From Verrucomicrobiia bacterium (GTDB taxonomy: Bacteria; Verrucomicrobiota; Verrucomicrobiia; Limisphaerales; UBA11358): DNA of 49,713 bases. The position numbers and the translations under genes were made by a program. This document shows, piece after piece, positions 25,059 through 33,937 of this stretch. Every line of letters starts with the position of its first letter. The stretch's first letter is position 1. The stretch lies in assembly GCA_031290985.1 (NCBI GenBank), contig JARLJW010000106.1:1-49713 (forward strand), given 5' to 3'. The notes below the pieces were generated by a model. The model worked only from the letters and a program-made list of their open reading frames with translations. It searched no databases and had not been told where the DNA came from.

Positions 25059-25679
25059 TCACTGCGGCAGCGTATGCCCCTCAACCGAGCAGGTCGGCAC
25101 TTCATCCACGGCATTCAACGAATACGTCCCGCCATCAGGACATTCTGGAAAACCTTTTTCCTTAAAATACGGCTGCAGATCCTTCACCGTGGGCACGGCG
25201 GACAGCGGCTTGGCCTGATCCGTCGCCCACTGCTGTTTCGCATCGTCGATCAACCGCAGGTTGTTGATGCACGTCTTGCGCGCGATGATCACCGCGCTCG
25301 CCTCCAGGATCTGCTGGCCCTCGGTCTGGATTTGCTCGATGTGATCCTGTTGCAGGCGCAGGGCCTCGCGGGCGGTCGCCAGGTGGACGGCGTTGGATTC
25401 GCTTTCCGTGCTCAATTGCGCCAGCGCCACGCGCCATTGCGCCACCTGGTTGGTCAAAATCTGGTTCTGTTTGCGCAGGCGCGAAATCTCGGCGGCTTGC
25501 AGCCCGGCATTGGAATTCCGCAGCCCCTCCAGTTCATCCTGCATGAGCCGCATCCCGGTTTGCGTGGCGCGCAGGTCCGCCTGCAATGCGTCCTTCTCGC
25601 GATAGGCGCGGAAGAGGGAGACCTCCGCGACCACCACCAGCCCTAGGCACACCCAGGCAAACCAGCGTTTTAAGTTCAT
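25059..25679 (-). CDS. Membrane-anchored coiled-coil protein with pseudopilin-like C-terminus, paralogue
   Basis: A 206-residue protein with an N-terminal anchor (FAWVCLGLVVVAEVSLF), a long coiled coil (about 25-135) and a C-terminal domain starting at KTCINNLRLIDDAKQQWATD. It ends with CPDGGTYSLNAVDEVPTCSV, closely matching the C-terminus of the protein at 4509-5156. ATG 25679 (MNLKRWFAW) is preferred because an upstream extension places charged residues before the anchor without support. It converges on thiE, 3 bp apart. Function unknown; the conserved cysteines may form a disulfide in the periplasm. Confidence 0.75.
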   Translation of the reverse strand: MNLKRWFAWVCLGLVVVAEVSLFRAYREKDALQADLRATQTGMRLMQDELEGLRNSNAGLQAAEISRLRKQNQILTNQVAQWRVALAQLSTESESNAVHLATAREALRLQQDHIEQIQTEGQQILEASAVIIARKTCINNLRLIDDAKQQWATDQAKPLSAVPTVKDLQPYFKEKGFPECPDGGTYSLNAVDEVPTCSVEGHTLPQ

Positions 25680-25862
25680 GGCCACGTCAGTTTCACCCTT
25701 CGCCGCCAATCGTCAACGGTATTTCTCGCATCTTTGGAAACGGGGTGCTGCGCATCAACCGTGAAGAGTTTCGCACCAACTTGGCCTTTCGACCTAGAAA
25801 AAGGGCGGCGATCAGGAATTTGCTGGAAAGCTGTCGGGCAATGCGACGCAAAGCCCGGTTCG

Positions 25863-26564
25863 TCAGTCGGATTTTTTTGAGGTGTCAGCGTGCCGAAACC
25901 TGGATTGTTGCAGGTATTTGGCGGTGGCTTCTCCGCGTGAATGAACATGCAACTTGGTGTAGATGTGTTTCACATTCATCCGGATGGTTTCAATGCTCAA
26001 CAACAACTGATCCGCAATGTTTTTGTAGCTTTCCCCTTTGGCCAGCAGTTCCAACACCTGTTGTTCGCGCGGTGAAAGCGCGGCGGTTTCGGATTTGCCG
26101 GCGCCCATTTCATTGAAATAGGCCACCACTTTTCGCGCAATGCTGCTGGACATGGGGGCGCCGCCGCCATGCGCCTGCTGGATTGCCTCCAGCAATTCGG
26201 CGGCGCTGGATCGCTTGAGCAGATACCCGTTCGCGCCCGCCAAAAGCGACTTGAAGATTTTTTCGCTTTCCTCGTAAACGGTGAGCATGAGGTATCTTGC
26301 TTCAGGTAAATCAGCGCGCAGACGCCGGACACATTCCACGCCATCCATGCCCGGCAGGTTTATATCCATGAGCACCACGTCCGGTTGGTCCGCCGGAATG
26401 CCCCGGAGCGCTTCCTCCGCCGTGCGATAACTGTTGATGCAGCGCAAACCGGGATCACGGTTGATTTCGAGAATCAGATTTTCCCGGATCCAGGTCTCAT
26501 CTTCAACGATCACGACCCGGATCGGTGATTTTGGTTGATGGCTTTTGTCAGGCGTCCGGTTCAT
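25863..26564 (-). CDS. NarL/LuxR-family response regulator
   Basis: A 233-residue DNA-binding regulator. The receiver domain (about 15-135) has the acidic pair in VVIVEDETW, the phospho-acceptor in VVLMDINLPGMDG near residue 67, and T/K in YLMLTVYEE and GYLLKRSS. The LuxR-type HTH domain (about 165-225) reads LSPREQQVLELLAKGESYKN, then IADQLLLSIETIRMNVKHIY. It overlaps the histidine kinase gene by 4 bp, so the two are a coupled two-component pair. TACCCAT half-sites upstream of this operon and of two neighbouring transcription units resemble NarL-family heptamers and are its likely binding sites. Confidence 0.92.
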   Translation of the reverse strand: MNRTPDKSHQPKSPIRVVIVEDETWIRENLILEINRDPGLRCINSYRTAEEALRGIPADQPDVVLMDINLPGMDGVECVRRLRADLPEARYLMLTVYEESEKIFKSLLAGANGYLLKRSSAAELLEAIQQAHGGGAPMSSSIARKVVAYFNEMGAGKSETAALSPREQQVLELLAKGESYKNIADQLLLSIETIRMNVKHIYTKLHVHSRGEATAKYLQQSRFRHADTSKKSD

Positions 26565-27994
26565 TTCACGGTGATTTCGGGAAACGCCACCTGCAGTTTG
26601 ACAGTCGCTCCTTGGCCGGGCTCGCTCTGCACACTCAGTTGCCCGCCAATCGCAGCCAGCCGTCTCCGCATGTTCTCCAGGCCGTTTCCTGACGGTTTGA
26701 TTTTATCGGGACTGAACCCCCGCCCATTGTCGTGGATTTCGACGGTCAGCAGGTTTGCGCTGAAATCCAGCCCAAAGCGGATTTGGCCGGCGGCCGCGTG
26801 TTTCACGTCATTGTTTAAGGCTTCCTTCACCACCATGAACAAATTATGTCGCACCTCGGCGACCACCGGAATGTCGGGCAGTTTCAGGGGCACGTCCAAA
26901 ACACAGGTGATTCCCGTTGAGCGAAGAAAATCCTCGGTGTAATAGACTAGATAGTCGGCCATTTCACTCAGCGTGTCGTTTTGAGGATTTATGGCCCAGA
27001 CAATCTCGTCCAAGGATCGGATGGTGTCGCGCGCCGCATTGGAAATGATCTTTGGGAGCCCGCCCATATTATCCGGTGGGCCGCCGGGCTGCCCCAACAT
27101 TTCTGCCAGCTTGTGGATTTTGGTCAAACTGGCCCCCAGTTCATCATGAATATCACGCGCAATGCGCCCGCGTTCCGCCGCCACCGCGTTTTCCCTTTCC
27201 AGCCGTTGGATTTGCCCGCGTGCCCGCCGCCGCTCAAACAACTGCACTATGCCGGCAACCGCCAACAGCAGGCCGGCGCCGGTCACGACAATAAACCACC
27301 GGCGCTGCCAAAAGTGCGGTATAAGCAAATCCTCAAAAGACGTGCCCGCGACCATCTGGCTAAATTTCCACCCGCCTTTAAATTCGCCTCTAAATACGAG
27401 GTGAATTTCATCAAAAGTGGCGTTGGCCTCGAAATGGGTGACAATGTTTGTCGGCTGATTGATTTCGGTTGCCCCTGTGGAAAGATCGGGATTCAGCCAG
27501 GCCGTGACGCGCGCGTCGTGGCCGGGGATGAATTCCACCTTGAAAGCGATATACCTGGGCACGCCCGCGCGCATGTATTCCCAGCTTTTGCCCGGATCCG
27601 GGTTGGCCGAGTTAAAATCCACATAGCCCTTCGCGGTTTTGGGCATCGGCCAGGCGCAGTAGGCCCAGGCGCCAAACGCGTTCCCCACTCCCAGGTGCTC
27701 CTCGCCCTTTTCAGTCAGAACAAATCCGGCTTCAAAGTCACCGATGGCTTTAATCACCGAATCGGCGGTCGGATCCACCCGCAACCTGAAGTAAAGCGTG
27801 CTGGAAGAATTTGTATCCTGAGGTTTGATCGCCCCGTGTAAAATATCCTCGCCCTTGCCGGTGTTGTTTACCAGTGTGGTTCCGGGCTGGCTCCACAAAA
27901 TCGTCGCCTGCGCCGGAATGGAAAACGCCAGCAGTGTGACGGACAGCAGGGCCGCCAGCAATCTGGGCATCGGGGGACTACCGGGGTGACGCAT
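26561..27994 (-). CDS. Sensor histidine kinase (HisKA_3 type) with lectin-like periplasmic domain
   Basis: A 477-residue kinase. A signal peptide (LLAALLSVTLLAFSIPAQA) leads to a periplasmic beta-rich domain of about 200 residues. A transmembrane helix (WFIVVTGAGLLLAVAGIVQL, about 231-251) precedes the dimerisation/phospho-acceptor motif AARGRI-like RIARDIHDELGASLT (His near 282). The ATP-binding domain has NDVKHAAAG and the glycine motifs DNGRGFS and SGNGLENM. The periplasmic part contains VTAWLNPDLSTG and FDEIHLVFRG, echoing TLWLDPDF and FDTVALRTGNG in exported proteins nearby. ATG 27994 is chosen so that the signal peptide is near the N-terminus. Predicted ligand: a polysaccharide or sugar (inference). 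Confidence 0.88.
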   Translation of the reverse strand: MRHPGSPPMPRLLAALLSVTLLAFSIPAQATILWSQPGTTLVNNTGKGEDILHGAIKPQDTNSSSTLYFRLRVDPTADSVIKAIGDFEAGFVLTEKGEEHLGVGNAFGAWAYCAWPMPKTAKGYVDFNSANPDPGKSWEYMRAGVPRYIAFKVEFIPGHDARVTAWLNPDLSTGATEINQPTNIVTHFEANATFDEIHLVFRGEFKGGWKFSQMVAGTSFEDLLIPHFWQRRWFIVVTGAGLLLAVAGIVQLFERRRARGQIQRLERENAVAAERGRIARDIHDELGASLTKIHKLAEMLGQPGGPPDNMGGLPKIISNAARDTIRSLDEIVWAINPQNDTLSEMADYLVYYTEDFLRSTGITCVLDVPLKLPDIPVVAEVRHNLFMVVKEALNNDVKHAAAGQIRFGLDFSANLLTVEIHDNGRGFSPDKIKPSGNGLENMRRRLAAIGGQLSVQSEPGQGATVKLQVAFPEITVK

Positions 27995-28084
27995 GAAGAC
28001 AAAACCTAGGTTAGCTGTCGTCAAAAGTCCACAGCACATTTGAAAACAGGCGGCCAGCGGCCAGATCGGGGGTGACATCATTAT

Positions 28085-28133
28085 TTGGGTAATACCCATG
28101 TTTATGGGTATTGTTCTATTTTGAATACCCATC
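28085..28133. promoter_or_regulatory. Operator cluster in divergent promoter (TACCCAT palindrome)
   Basis: A perfect inverted repeat TACCCAT-GTTT-ATGGGTA spans 28093-28110, extending to 9-bp arms. A degenerate half-site TTGGGTA lies at 28085-28091 and a further TACCCAT at 28126-28132. The cluster sits between the kinase start (27994, minus) and the PEP-CTERM gene (28192, plus). The heptamer equals the known NarL-family half-site TACYYMT, but with spacing 4 instead of the classical 2. It recurs at 31031. Confidence 0.7.
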
Positions 28134-28191
28134 TATTTTCGCATCAACCTTTCAATAAAAGAACTCAGGAACGAAACAACTGTAATCATAA

Positions 28192-28933
28192 ATGAACCAT
28201 CCACATCAGCCCAATAAACGGAAGCAGGTATTAATTCCTTTGCTCGCCATCTCTGCGTTGAACCTCACCCTGTGCCATGGTGCCACGGTCTTCTTGGATA
28301 CCTTCAGCTTGACTCCTGGAACCTCAATCATCGGATCCGCGGCCGACGTCGGAGGAACTTGGACACAAAACGGAACCAGCGCGAATGGCCTCACCATCGG
28401 CCCGGCAAACTCGTTAAACACGCAGGGAAATGGGCGGCAAGTCTTTGACTCGTTCACCTCGTCGCTGGGTGCGGGGGGAGGTGCTCACGCTTTCCTTTGA
28501 CACCGTGAACGACGGCAACACTCCGGCGATCAACAACGGATGGGCCGGCGTTAGCTTGTATGATGGCTTTACCAGCGGCTCTTCTCCTGGAAATGAAGAC
28601 ATGTTCGCGGGCGATCCCAGTGCTTCCGCGTGGGGCACCGATGGGCACATTGGCCGTTTCTTTGGCGCGGATAACACGCTGGTCAATCACCTTACTCTCA
28701 CCTATGCGTATGATACCGGGGCTTGGACATTTTCTTCGGCTGGATTCTCCGCCAGCGGCATAGGACCGGCGAACTATGCTCTTGATGGATTGAGAATTGG
28801 CAATGGCGCCGGCGCTGACATCAATTTGGACAATCTCTCCGTGGACATCAGCCCGGTTCCCGAACCGGCCTCCATGGCTTTGCTCGGGCTCGGCGGGCTT
28901 GGCCTCTTGCTCTGGCGTCGTCGTGGTTGCTGA
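28192..28933 (+). pseudogene. PEP-CTERM exported protein, broken by a +1 frameshift
   Basis: Two overlapping frames make one gene. The first (28192-28500) encodes a signal peptide and the start of a beta-rich domain (GGTWTQNGTSANGLTIG). The second continues from VLTLSFDTVNDG to a C-terminal sorting tag: VPEPASM, a hydrophobic helix, then RRR. The break lies in a run of six G at 28473-28478; five would restore the frame, as judged from the paralogue at 31170, which reads through in one frame. If repaired, the product would be about 246 residues and an exosortase substrate. The defect may be a sequencing error, a mutation or slippage-based phase switching. Confidence 0.8.
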
Positions 28934-28969
28934 TGGTTGCAGATCGTGTTGATTTCTCAGGAATCACTG

Positions 28970-29009
28970 AACCCGGCTTCGTTGATGCGAATGCCGGGTT
29001 CATTTTTTG
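28970..29009 (+). terminator. Intrinsic terminator after the PEP-CTERM gene
   Basis: AACCCGGC (28970-28977) pairs with GCCGGGTT (28993-29000) and is followed by CATTTTTTG. It lies 37 bp downstream of the PEP-CTERM stop and 26 bp before the next gene. Confidence 0.75.
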
Positions 29010-29034
29010 AGCCGCTATAAAGCTTGATATTGAA

Positions 29035-31017
29035 TTGCCACCCGGCACTTCAGCGCATTACGTGACCACCCCGGCAATAATCCTCTCCCGCGCCAGGCGC
29101 ATCCTATTCCGGGTATTCCTGTTGCTGTTGCCGGTCACAGTGCTGCTGTTGATCGAACTGGTGCTGCGCCTATGGGGTTTTGGTGGTTACGCGCCCTTTT
29201 TTTACAAAGTCGGCCCGGTGCCGGGCGGCACGCTTGTCCTCACGGAGCAGGCTGGCGCCGATTCCTGGTTCTTCAATTCCGGGCTCGCGGGCGACACCGC
29301 CCAGTATTCCTTTCTCGATCCCAAGCCCACGAACACCTTCCGCATCTTCATCGTGGGCGAGTCTGCCGCCAAGGGCTATCCCCAGCCACGCAACCTCGCG
29401 TCCTCCGCCTTTTTGCAAGCGATGCTGCAGGACGCCTGGCCGGAGCGTCACGTCGAGGTCATCAATCTCGGCACCGTCGCCATCGCCAGTTATCCCGTGC
29501 TTGGCATCCTGACCGAGGCCCTGGCTTTCAATCCCGATCTGATCATCATTCACACGGGCCATAATGAATTTTTCGGCGCTTACGGCGTGGCTTCCACCAG
29601 CCGGGCGGGCAGCCGGCCGTGGATGCTGGCGGCCACGCGCTGGCTTCATTCGCTTGCCGTGGTTCAAGGATTGGAAAAACTTCTCCGCCCAAAACAACCC
29701 AACACGCAACACACGCTCATGGAATCCATGGCCGGCCAAAACCACATCGACCCCGACGACTGGCGGCGGGCGGCGGCGGCCAAAAATCTGCATCATAACG
29801 TCGCCACCATGATTGAACGCTGTCAGGCCCGGGGCGTCCCGGTGCTGGTTTGCACCCTGCCGTCGAGTGAAAAAAATCTCGCGCCCATCGGGCCGGACGC
29901 GTCCGTTTCATCGGTGACCGGACAGGCTCGCATTCATTTCCTGCACGCCCAGGCGCTCGCCGCGGAAGGGAAACCCGCCGAGGCGCTGCCGGAATTTGAG
30001 AAGGCGCGTGATCTCGACACGATGCCATGGCGGGCCACCTCCGCGGCGGAAGCGGCCATCTTGCTTGCGGCCCATGAGCATGGCGCGCCGGTATGCGATC
30101 TGGTGACGGCGTTTCGCCGGGCCAGCCCCGACGGCATGATTGGCTGGGAGCTGATGGATGATCACGTGCATCCGACGTTGCGCGGCCAGGCATTGATGGC
30201 CCAAACCTTTGTAAATTCCATGACCAACATTTCGGCGGCAGCACGCGCACGAATTGGACCTTGGGAAGATTATGCGCGCAGACTGGGGGATAATGCCTAT
30301 GACCATTATGTGGTTAATCTGAACCTGCGAACGATCTTCAACGCACCCTTCATGCGCATCAACAATCCCGGGGCTTTTCAACGCTTCGATGAAGCGGTCA
30401 CGCAATTTGAAAACACGGTTGATCCTGAGGTGCGCGCGGTTATGCGCGAATGGCTGGACGCCCCCCCAAGCGCGGGCGGCAGGCGCCCGCTCACGAGCGT
30501 GGTGGCGCGGGCGCGGCTGCAACAAGGGAAATTCGCCGAAGCGCTGGACCTTTTCCAGATCGCCCGGCAGTCCGTGCCGGAATATACCTCGCTGCACATG
30601 GAGTATGCTTGCCTCGTTTTCGAATGCAAAGCCAGACTCCAGGGTGACCTGACAACCGCTGATCGTGAAATGGTCGCGCGCGAGATTGAGCAGGGGCAGG
30701 TGCTGTGCCAGCGGGTCGCCTCGGGATCGGGTTTCGCGGAATACTACCTCGCGCGGCTCCATCACTTGCGCGGTGAATATGCCGAGGCCATTCCGTTGCT
30801 TAACGCAAGCCGGCGGAAGCTTTCCGGTTCCGATCTGTTCGCCGCGGACCAGGCGCTGGTTGTTTCCCTCCTTAAAACCGGAGCGGGTGATCAGGCGCTT
30901 CAGTTGGCCGAAAACGGGGTGGAACAGGGCGGGCAGAATGCGCCACTTTATCGCGATCTGCTGACGCAAATCCGGGCGCTGACTACAACCAATGCACCCG
31001 CGGCAAACCTGAGATAG
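29035..31017 (+). CDS. Membrane SGNH/GDSL-hydrolase protein with TPR-like C-terminus
   Basis: A 660-residue protein. An N-terminal membrane anchor (about 26-43) is followed by an SGNH-type domain with block I IFIVGESAAKG (near residue 103), the oxyanion segment HTGHNEFFGAYG (near 177), and the catalytic D-x-x-H in ELMDDHVHPTLRG (near 378). The C-terminal 270 residues are helical, with repeat pairs such as RLQQGKFAEALDLFQIA and HHLRGEYAEAIPLLNAS. The fold suits esterase or deacetylase action on surface polysaccharide. The start is TTG 29035; GTG 29062 is an alternative. It follows the PEP-CTERM gene's terminator, so it may have its own promoter. Confidence 0.78.
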   Translation: MPPGTSAHYVTTPAIILSRARRILFRVFLLLLPVTVLLLIELVLRLWGFGGYAPFFYKVGPVPGGTLVLTEQAGADSWFFNSGLAGDTAQYSFLDPKPTNTFRIFIVGESAAKGYPQPRNLASSAFLQAMLQDAWPERHVEVINLGTVAIASYPVLGILTEALAFNPDLIIIHTGHNEFFGAYGVASTSRAGSRPWMLAATRWLHSLAVVQGLEKLLRPKQPNTQHTLMESMAGQNHIDPDDWRRAAAAKNLHHNVATMIERCQARGVPVLVCTLPSSEKNLAPIGPDASVSSVTGQARIHFLHAQALAAEGKPAEALPEFEKARDLDTMPWRATSAAEAAILLAAHEHGAPVCDLVTAFRRASPDGMIGWELMDDHVHPTLRGQALMAQTFVNSMTNISAAARARIGPWEDYARRLGDNAYDHYVVNLNLRTIFNAPFMRINNPGAFQRFDEAVTQFENTVDPEVRAVMREWLDAPPSAGGRRPLTSVVARARLQQGKFAEALDLFQIARQSVPEYTSLHMEYACLVFECKARLQGDLTTADREMVAREIEQGQVLCQRVASGSGFAEYYLARLHHLRGEYAEAIPLLNASRRKLSGSDLFAADQALVVSLLKTGAGDQALQLAENGVEQGGQNAPLYRDLLTQIRALTTTNAPAANLR

Positions 31018-31030
31018 TCGCCGGTCTGAC

Positions 31031-31048
31031 TACCCATGTTCATGGGTA
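31031..31048. promoter_or_regulatory. TACCCAT operator, second copy
   Basis: TACCCAT-GTTC-ATGGGTA at 31031-31048 is followed by TTGTT, giving 23 bp that match the 28093 site with one difference. It lies about 120 bp upstream of the 859-residue exported protein and 14 bp after the SGNH gene. It is the strongest evidence that these units belong to one regulon. Confidence 0.7.
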
Positions 31049-31169
31049 TTGTTTAATCGATAACCAAGTTTATCTTTTATGAAATCTCAAGAGCAAAACG
31101 CCAAAACCCATTGGCATTGGCTGTTGAAATTAGTTGAAAACAGACCTGAAAAAAAACCCAGACTACACT

Positions 31170-33749
31170 ATGAAACACCGACCGTCTTTGCTGCTTCCAC
31201 TGCTCGCCATCTCCCTGATGGCTGTCCCCGTTTGCAAGGGCACAGTGGTTTTTTCGGATGGCTTTAGCCAGGCTGCGGGAACTTTGATCGTTGGAAAAGC
31301 CGCCGATGTGGGGGGAACCTGGACACAAAACGGAACCAGCGCGAATGGGCTCACCATCAGCGCGGTGAACTCGTTGAACACGCAGGGAAATGGGCGGCAG
31401 GTTTTTAACTCATTCACCGCGTCTCTGGGCACGGGGAAGGTGCTCACGCTCAGCTACGACGCGGTGACCCCGGCGGCGGCGCTCGCTAACGGGTGGGCAG
31501 GAGTTAGCTTGTATGATGGTTTTACCAGTGGCTCCTCTCCTGGAAATGAAGATATGTTTGCGGGCGATCCCAGTGCGTCCGCGTGGGGCACGGACGGCCA
31601 CATTGGCCGCTTCTTCGGCACGGACAACATGCTGAACAATCACATCACCCTCACCTATGTGTATGATACCGGCGCATGGACATTCAGCACGACCAACGGA
31701 TTCAGCGCGTCCGGCATCGGCCCGGCGCACTACGCTCTTAACGGATTGCGCGTTGGCAACGGTGGCGGCGCTGACATCAATTTGGATAATCTTACCGTGG
31801 ACATCAGTCCGGTTCCGGTGGTCACCTTCGCCGCAGTTTCGCCGGCGAACGGCTCCTACAGCGGTTCGCGCACCAGCGTCAGTTTGCAGGCAATTGATGG
31901 TCTCGCCATCGTCAATGCGAGCACCATTGTGATGCAAGTGGATGGCGGCACGGTCACGCCCGGGGTGGCCAAATCCGGCAATGTCACCACGATCAATTAC
32001 GTTCCCGGTTCGCCCTTGGGCGCCGGAACGTTGCACACCGCCGAGGTGACGCTGGCGGACAGCAATGGCGCCCTGTACACCAACGCTTGGAGCTTTACCA
32101 CCGCCTTTCAGTCGTTGCCATCAGTCCTGCCTGGTCCTATTGTCGCCAGCAACCAGGAATCGGGAATCGTCATTTTCTCCACCAACGATGCCTGGATGGG
32201 GGCCAATTATAACGCGTCTTCGGGCAAGACTATTTATGCCAGTTTCAGCCTGGAATTTGATAATTTGAACGGCGAGACCGGCGGCGGCAACGGTTACGGT
32301 GGATTGCAGTTTATCTTGGGTGGCAGCTCGGCCCCCTCCGCCGGGATGCATGTTATCGCCGGCAATAATTGGATATCCACAAACTGGAGCTTTGATCCTT
32401 ATCCGCAACCTTTTACCGATTTGCTGCCGGTCACCCCCATTGTGTTTCATGAATGGCACACCATTGCCGAGCGGGTGGATTACTCGCCGATTGGAAACGC
32501 CACCGTCACCCTTTGGCTGGATCCGGACTTCACGCAGCCGGAGGGCTCCCAACCCAATCCGCCGGTTGTCGTCTCCACGGTTGACACTTTTGACACCGTC
32601 GCCTTGCGAACCGGTAACGGCACCACCAGCGCGACGTTCAGCAACATCGTTATGAGCGCCACCGGACCCTTTCCACATAGCGCTCCGGTATTCCAAAATT
32701 TGACCCCCGGGGCCAACGATCCGGCCGCGGCGATCCACACCCCGATTGGCGCGCTGGTGGTTTTCGGCACCTATGGCATCAGCACCAGCACCGTGGGGCT
32801 GACCCTGGATGGCAATCCGGTTGCTCCGTCATTCGCAGTTACGACCAACTCAATTACGGTCAATTATCAGCCGCCCACGTCGTTTGTGCCGAATTCCCCC
32901 CACACGGTTGGGTTGAGCGTCACGGACTCAAACGGCACACCCTATTCCACCAGTTGGTCCTTCACTGCGGATCCTTATCCGACATTGCCGATCACGATTC
33001 CAGGCCCGATCTTTGTTAATTATAGTGCCAATGGGGATGCGGGCTCCAACCTCTTTACCAGCGAAAATGAATGGATCGGCACCAACTACCAATCCTCTTC
33101 GACCAACACGCTTTATACCACGTTCACCATGGCGTTCGGCGATCTGAATGGTGAAACTGCCGATGACCAAGGCGGGTGTTACGGCGGGTTGCATTTCTTC
33201 GAAGGCGGCCCTGCACACATAGGCGTCGAGCGCCTGTTGGTTGGGGAGTCCTGGCTTAGAAACACCTGGAGTATTGACGACAAGGCCGGCGGCGAAGGGG
33301 GCGAGCTGGCGTTGCCGCCAACTATTGCCGTCGTCACCTTCGAGTATCATACCATGACGATTAAGAGTGTGTATTCAGCCGGCGGTAATGCCACCGAAAC
33401 TGTGTGGCTTGATCCTGATTTCACCAAATCGGAAGGCAACCAGCCGAATCCACCGGTGGTTGTTTCCATGGTCAACACGTTTGACACCATCTGCCTCCGT
33501 TGCGGCAATGGCACGGCCAATGCCCAGTTCAAGGACATCATGTTGGCGGCCACCTCTCCGTTTGCTCCGGGGCCCGGCACATTGAACATCCAGAATTCCG
33601 GCGGCGGCATAAATCTTTCCTGGACCGGTGCCGGCACGTTGCAGACAGCCGCCGTGGTCACGGGGCCTTGGACGGATTCGGTAAATCAATCCAATCCTCA
33701 GGTTGTGGCGGCAACTAATTCGGCGGCATTTTTCCGCCTGCGGCCATAA
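31170..33749 (+). CDS. Large exported multidomain beta protein, PEP-CTERM-protein paralogue
   Basis: An 859-residue secreted protein. The signal peptide is SLLLPLLAISLMAVPVCKG. The N-terminal ~190 residues are very similar to the PEP-CTERM gene product at 28192 (shared TWTQNGTSANGLTI, GWAGVSLYDGFTSGSSPGNE and GDPSASAWGTDGHIG). Then follow two pairs of an Ig-like domain and a lectin-like domain (about 216-540 and 545-800), each lectin-like unit containing GNATVTLWLDPDFTQPEG or GNATETVWLDPDFTKSEG and a DTFDT motif. The C-terminus (TLQTAAVVTGPWTDS, ending FFRLRP) is a typical Verrucomicrobia tail; there is no PEP-CTERM tag. ATG 31170 is chosen over an in-frame TTG at 31134 because the signal peptide follows it. 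Likely binds polysaccharide. Confidence 0.82.
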   Translation: MKHRPSLLLPLLAISLMAVPVCKGTVVFSDGFSQAAGTLIVGKAADVGGTWTQNGTSANGLTISAVNSLNTQGNGRQVFNSFTASLGTGKVLTLSYDAVTPAAALANGWAGVSLYDGFTSGSSPGNEDMFAGDPSASAWGTDGHIGRFFGTDNMLNNHITLTYVYDTGAWTFSTTNGFSASGIGPAHYALNGLRVGNGGGADINLDNLTVDISPVPVVTFAAVSPANGSYSGSRTSVSLQAIDGLAIVNASTIVMQVDGGTVTPGVAKSGNVTTINYVPGSPLGAGTLHTAEVTLADSNGALYTNAWSFTTAFQSLPSVLPGPIVASNQESGIVIFSTNDAWMGANYNASSGKTIYASFSLEFDNLNGETGGGNGYGGLQFILGGSSAPSAGMHVIAGNNWISTNWSFDPYPQPFTDLLPVTPIVFHEWHTIAERVDYSPIGNATVTLWLDPDFTQPEGSQPNPPVVVSTVDTFDTVALRTGNGTTSATFSNIVMSATGPFPHSAPVFQNLTPGANDPAAAIHTPIGALVVFGTYGISTSTVGLTLDGNPVAPSFAVTTNSITVNYQPPTSFVPNSPHTVGLSVTDSNGTPYSTSWSFTADPYPTLPITIPGPIFVNYSANGDAGSNLFTSENEWIGTNYQSSSTNTLYTTFTMAFGDLNGETADDQGGCYGGLHFFEGGPAHIGVERLLVGESWLRNTWSIDDKAGGEGGELALPPTIAVVTFEYHTMTIKSVYSAGGNATETVWLDPDFTKSEGNQPNPPVVVSMVNTFDTICLRCGNGTANAQFKDIMLAATSPFAPGPGTLNIQNSGGGINLSWTGAGTLQTAAVVTGPWTDSVNQSNPQVVAATNSAAFFRLRP

Positions 33750-33856
33750 GCATGAATCACGCTTAGCCGATGGTGGCCGGGTGTTAGCCAGGTCAACCGC
33801 CGGATAAGCAAGGAATGAACATAAACTTAGTTTCCAGCAGTTTGATGGTGCATCAT

Positions 33857-33890
33857 GAAGGTGGCGGGGCATCAAGTCCCCGCCATCTTC
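33857..33890 (+). terminator. Strong hairpin between the exported protein and the prepilin-like gene
   Basis: GAAGGTGGCGGGG (33857-33869) and CCCCGCCATCTTC (33878-33890) form a 13-bp stem with one G-U pair and an 8-nt loop, followed by TTAAAATTTC. It probably ends transcription of the upstream gene or modulates read-through into the prepilin-like gene. Confidence 0.55.
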
Positions 33891-33937
33891 TTAAAATTTC
33901 TGGAACCAAAAAATACCGGGCAGAACTGAATAAAATC

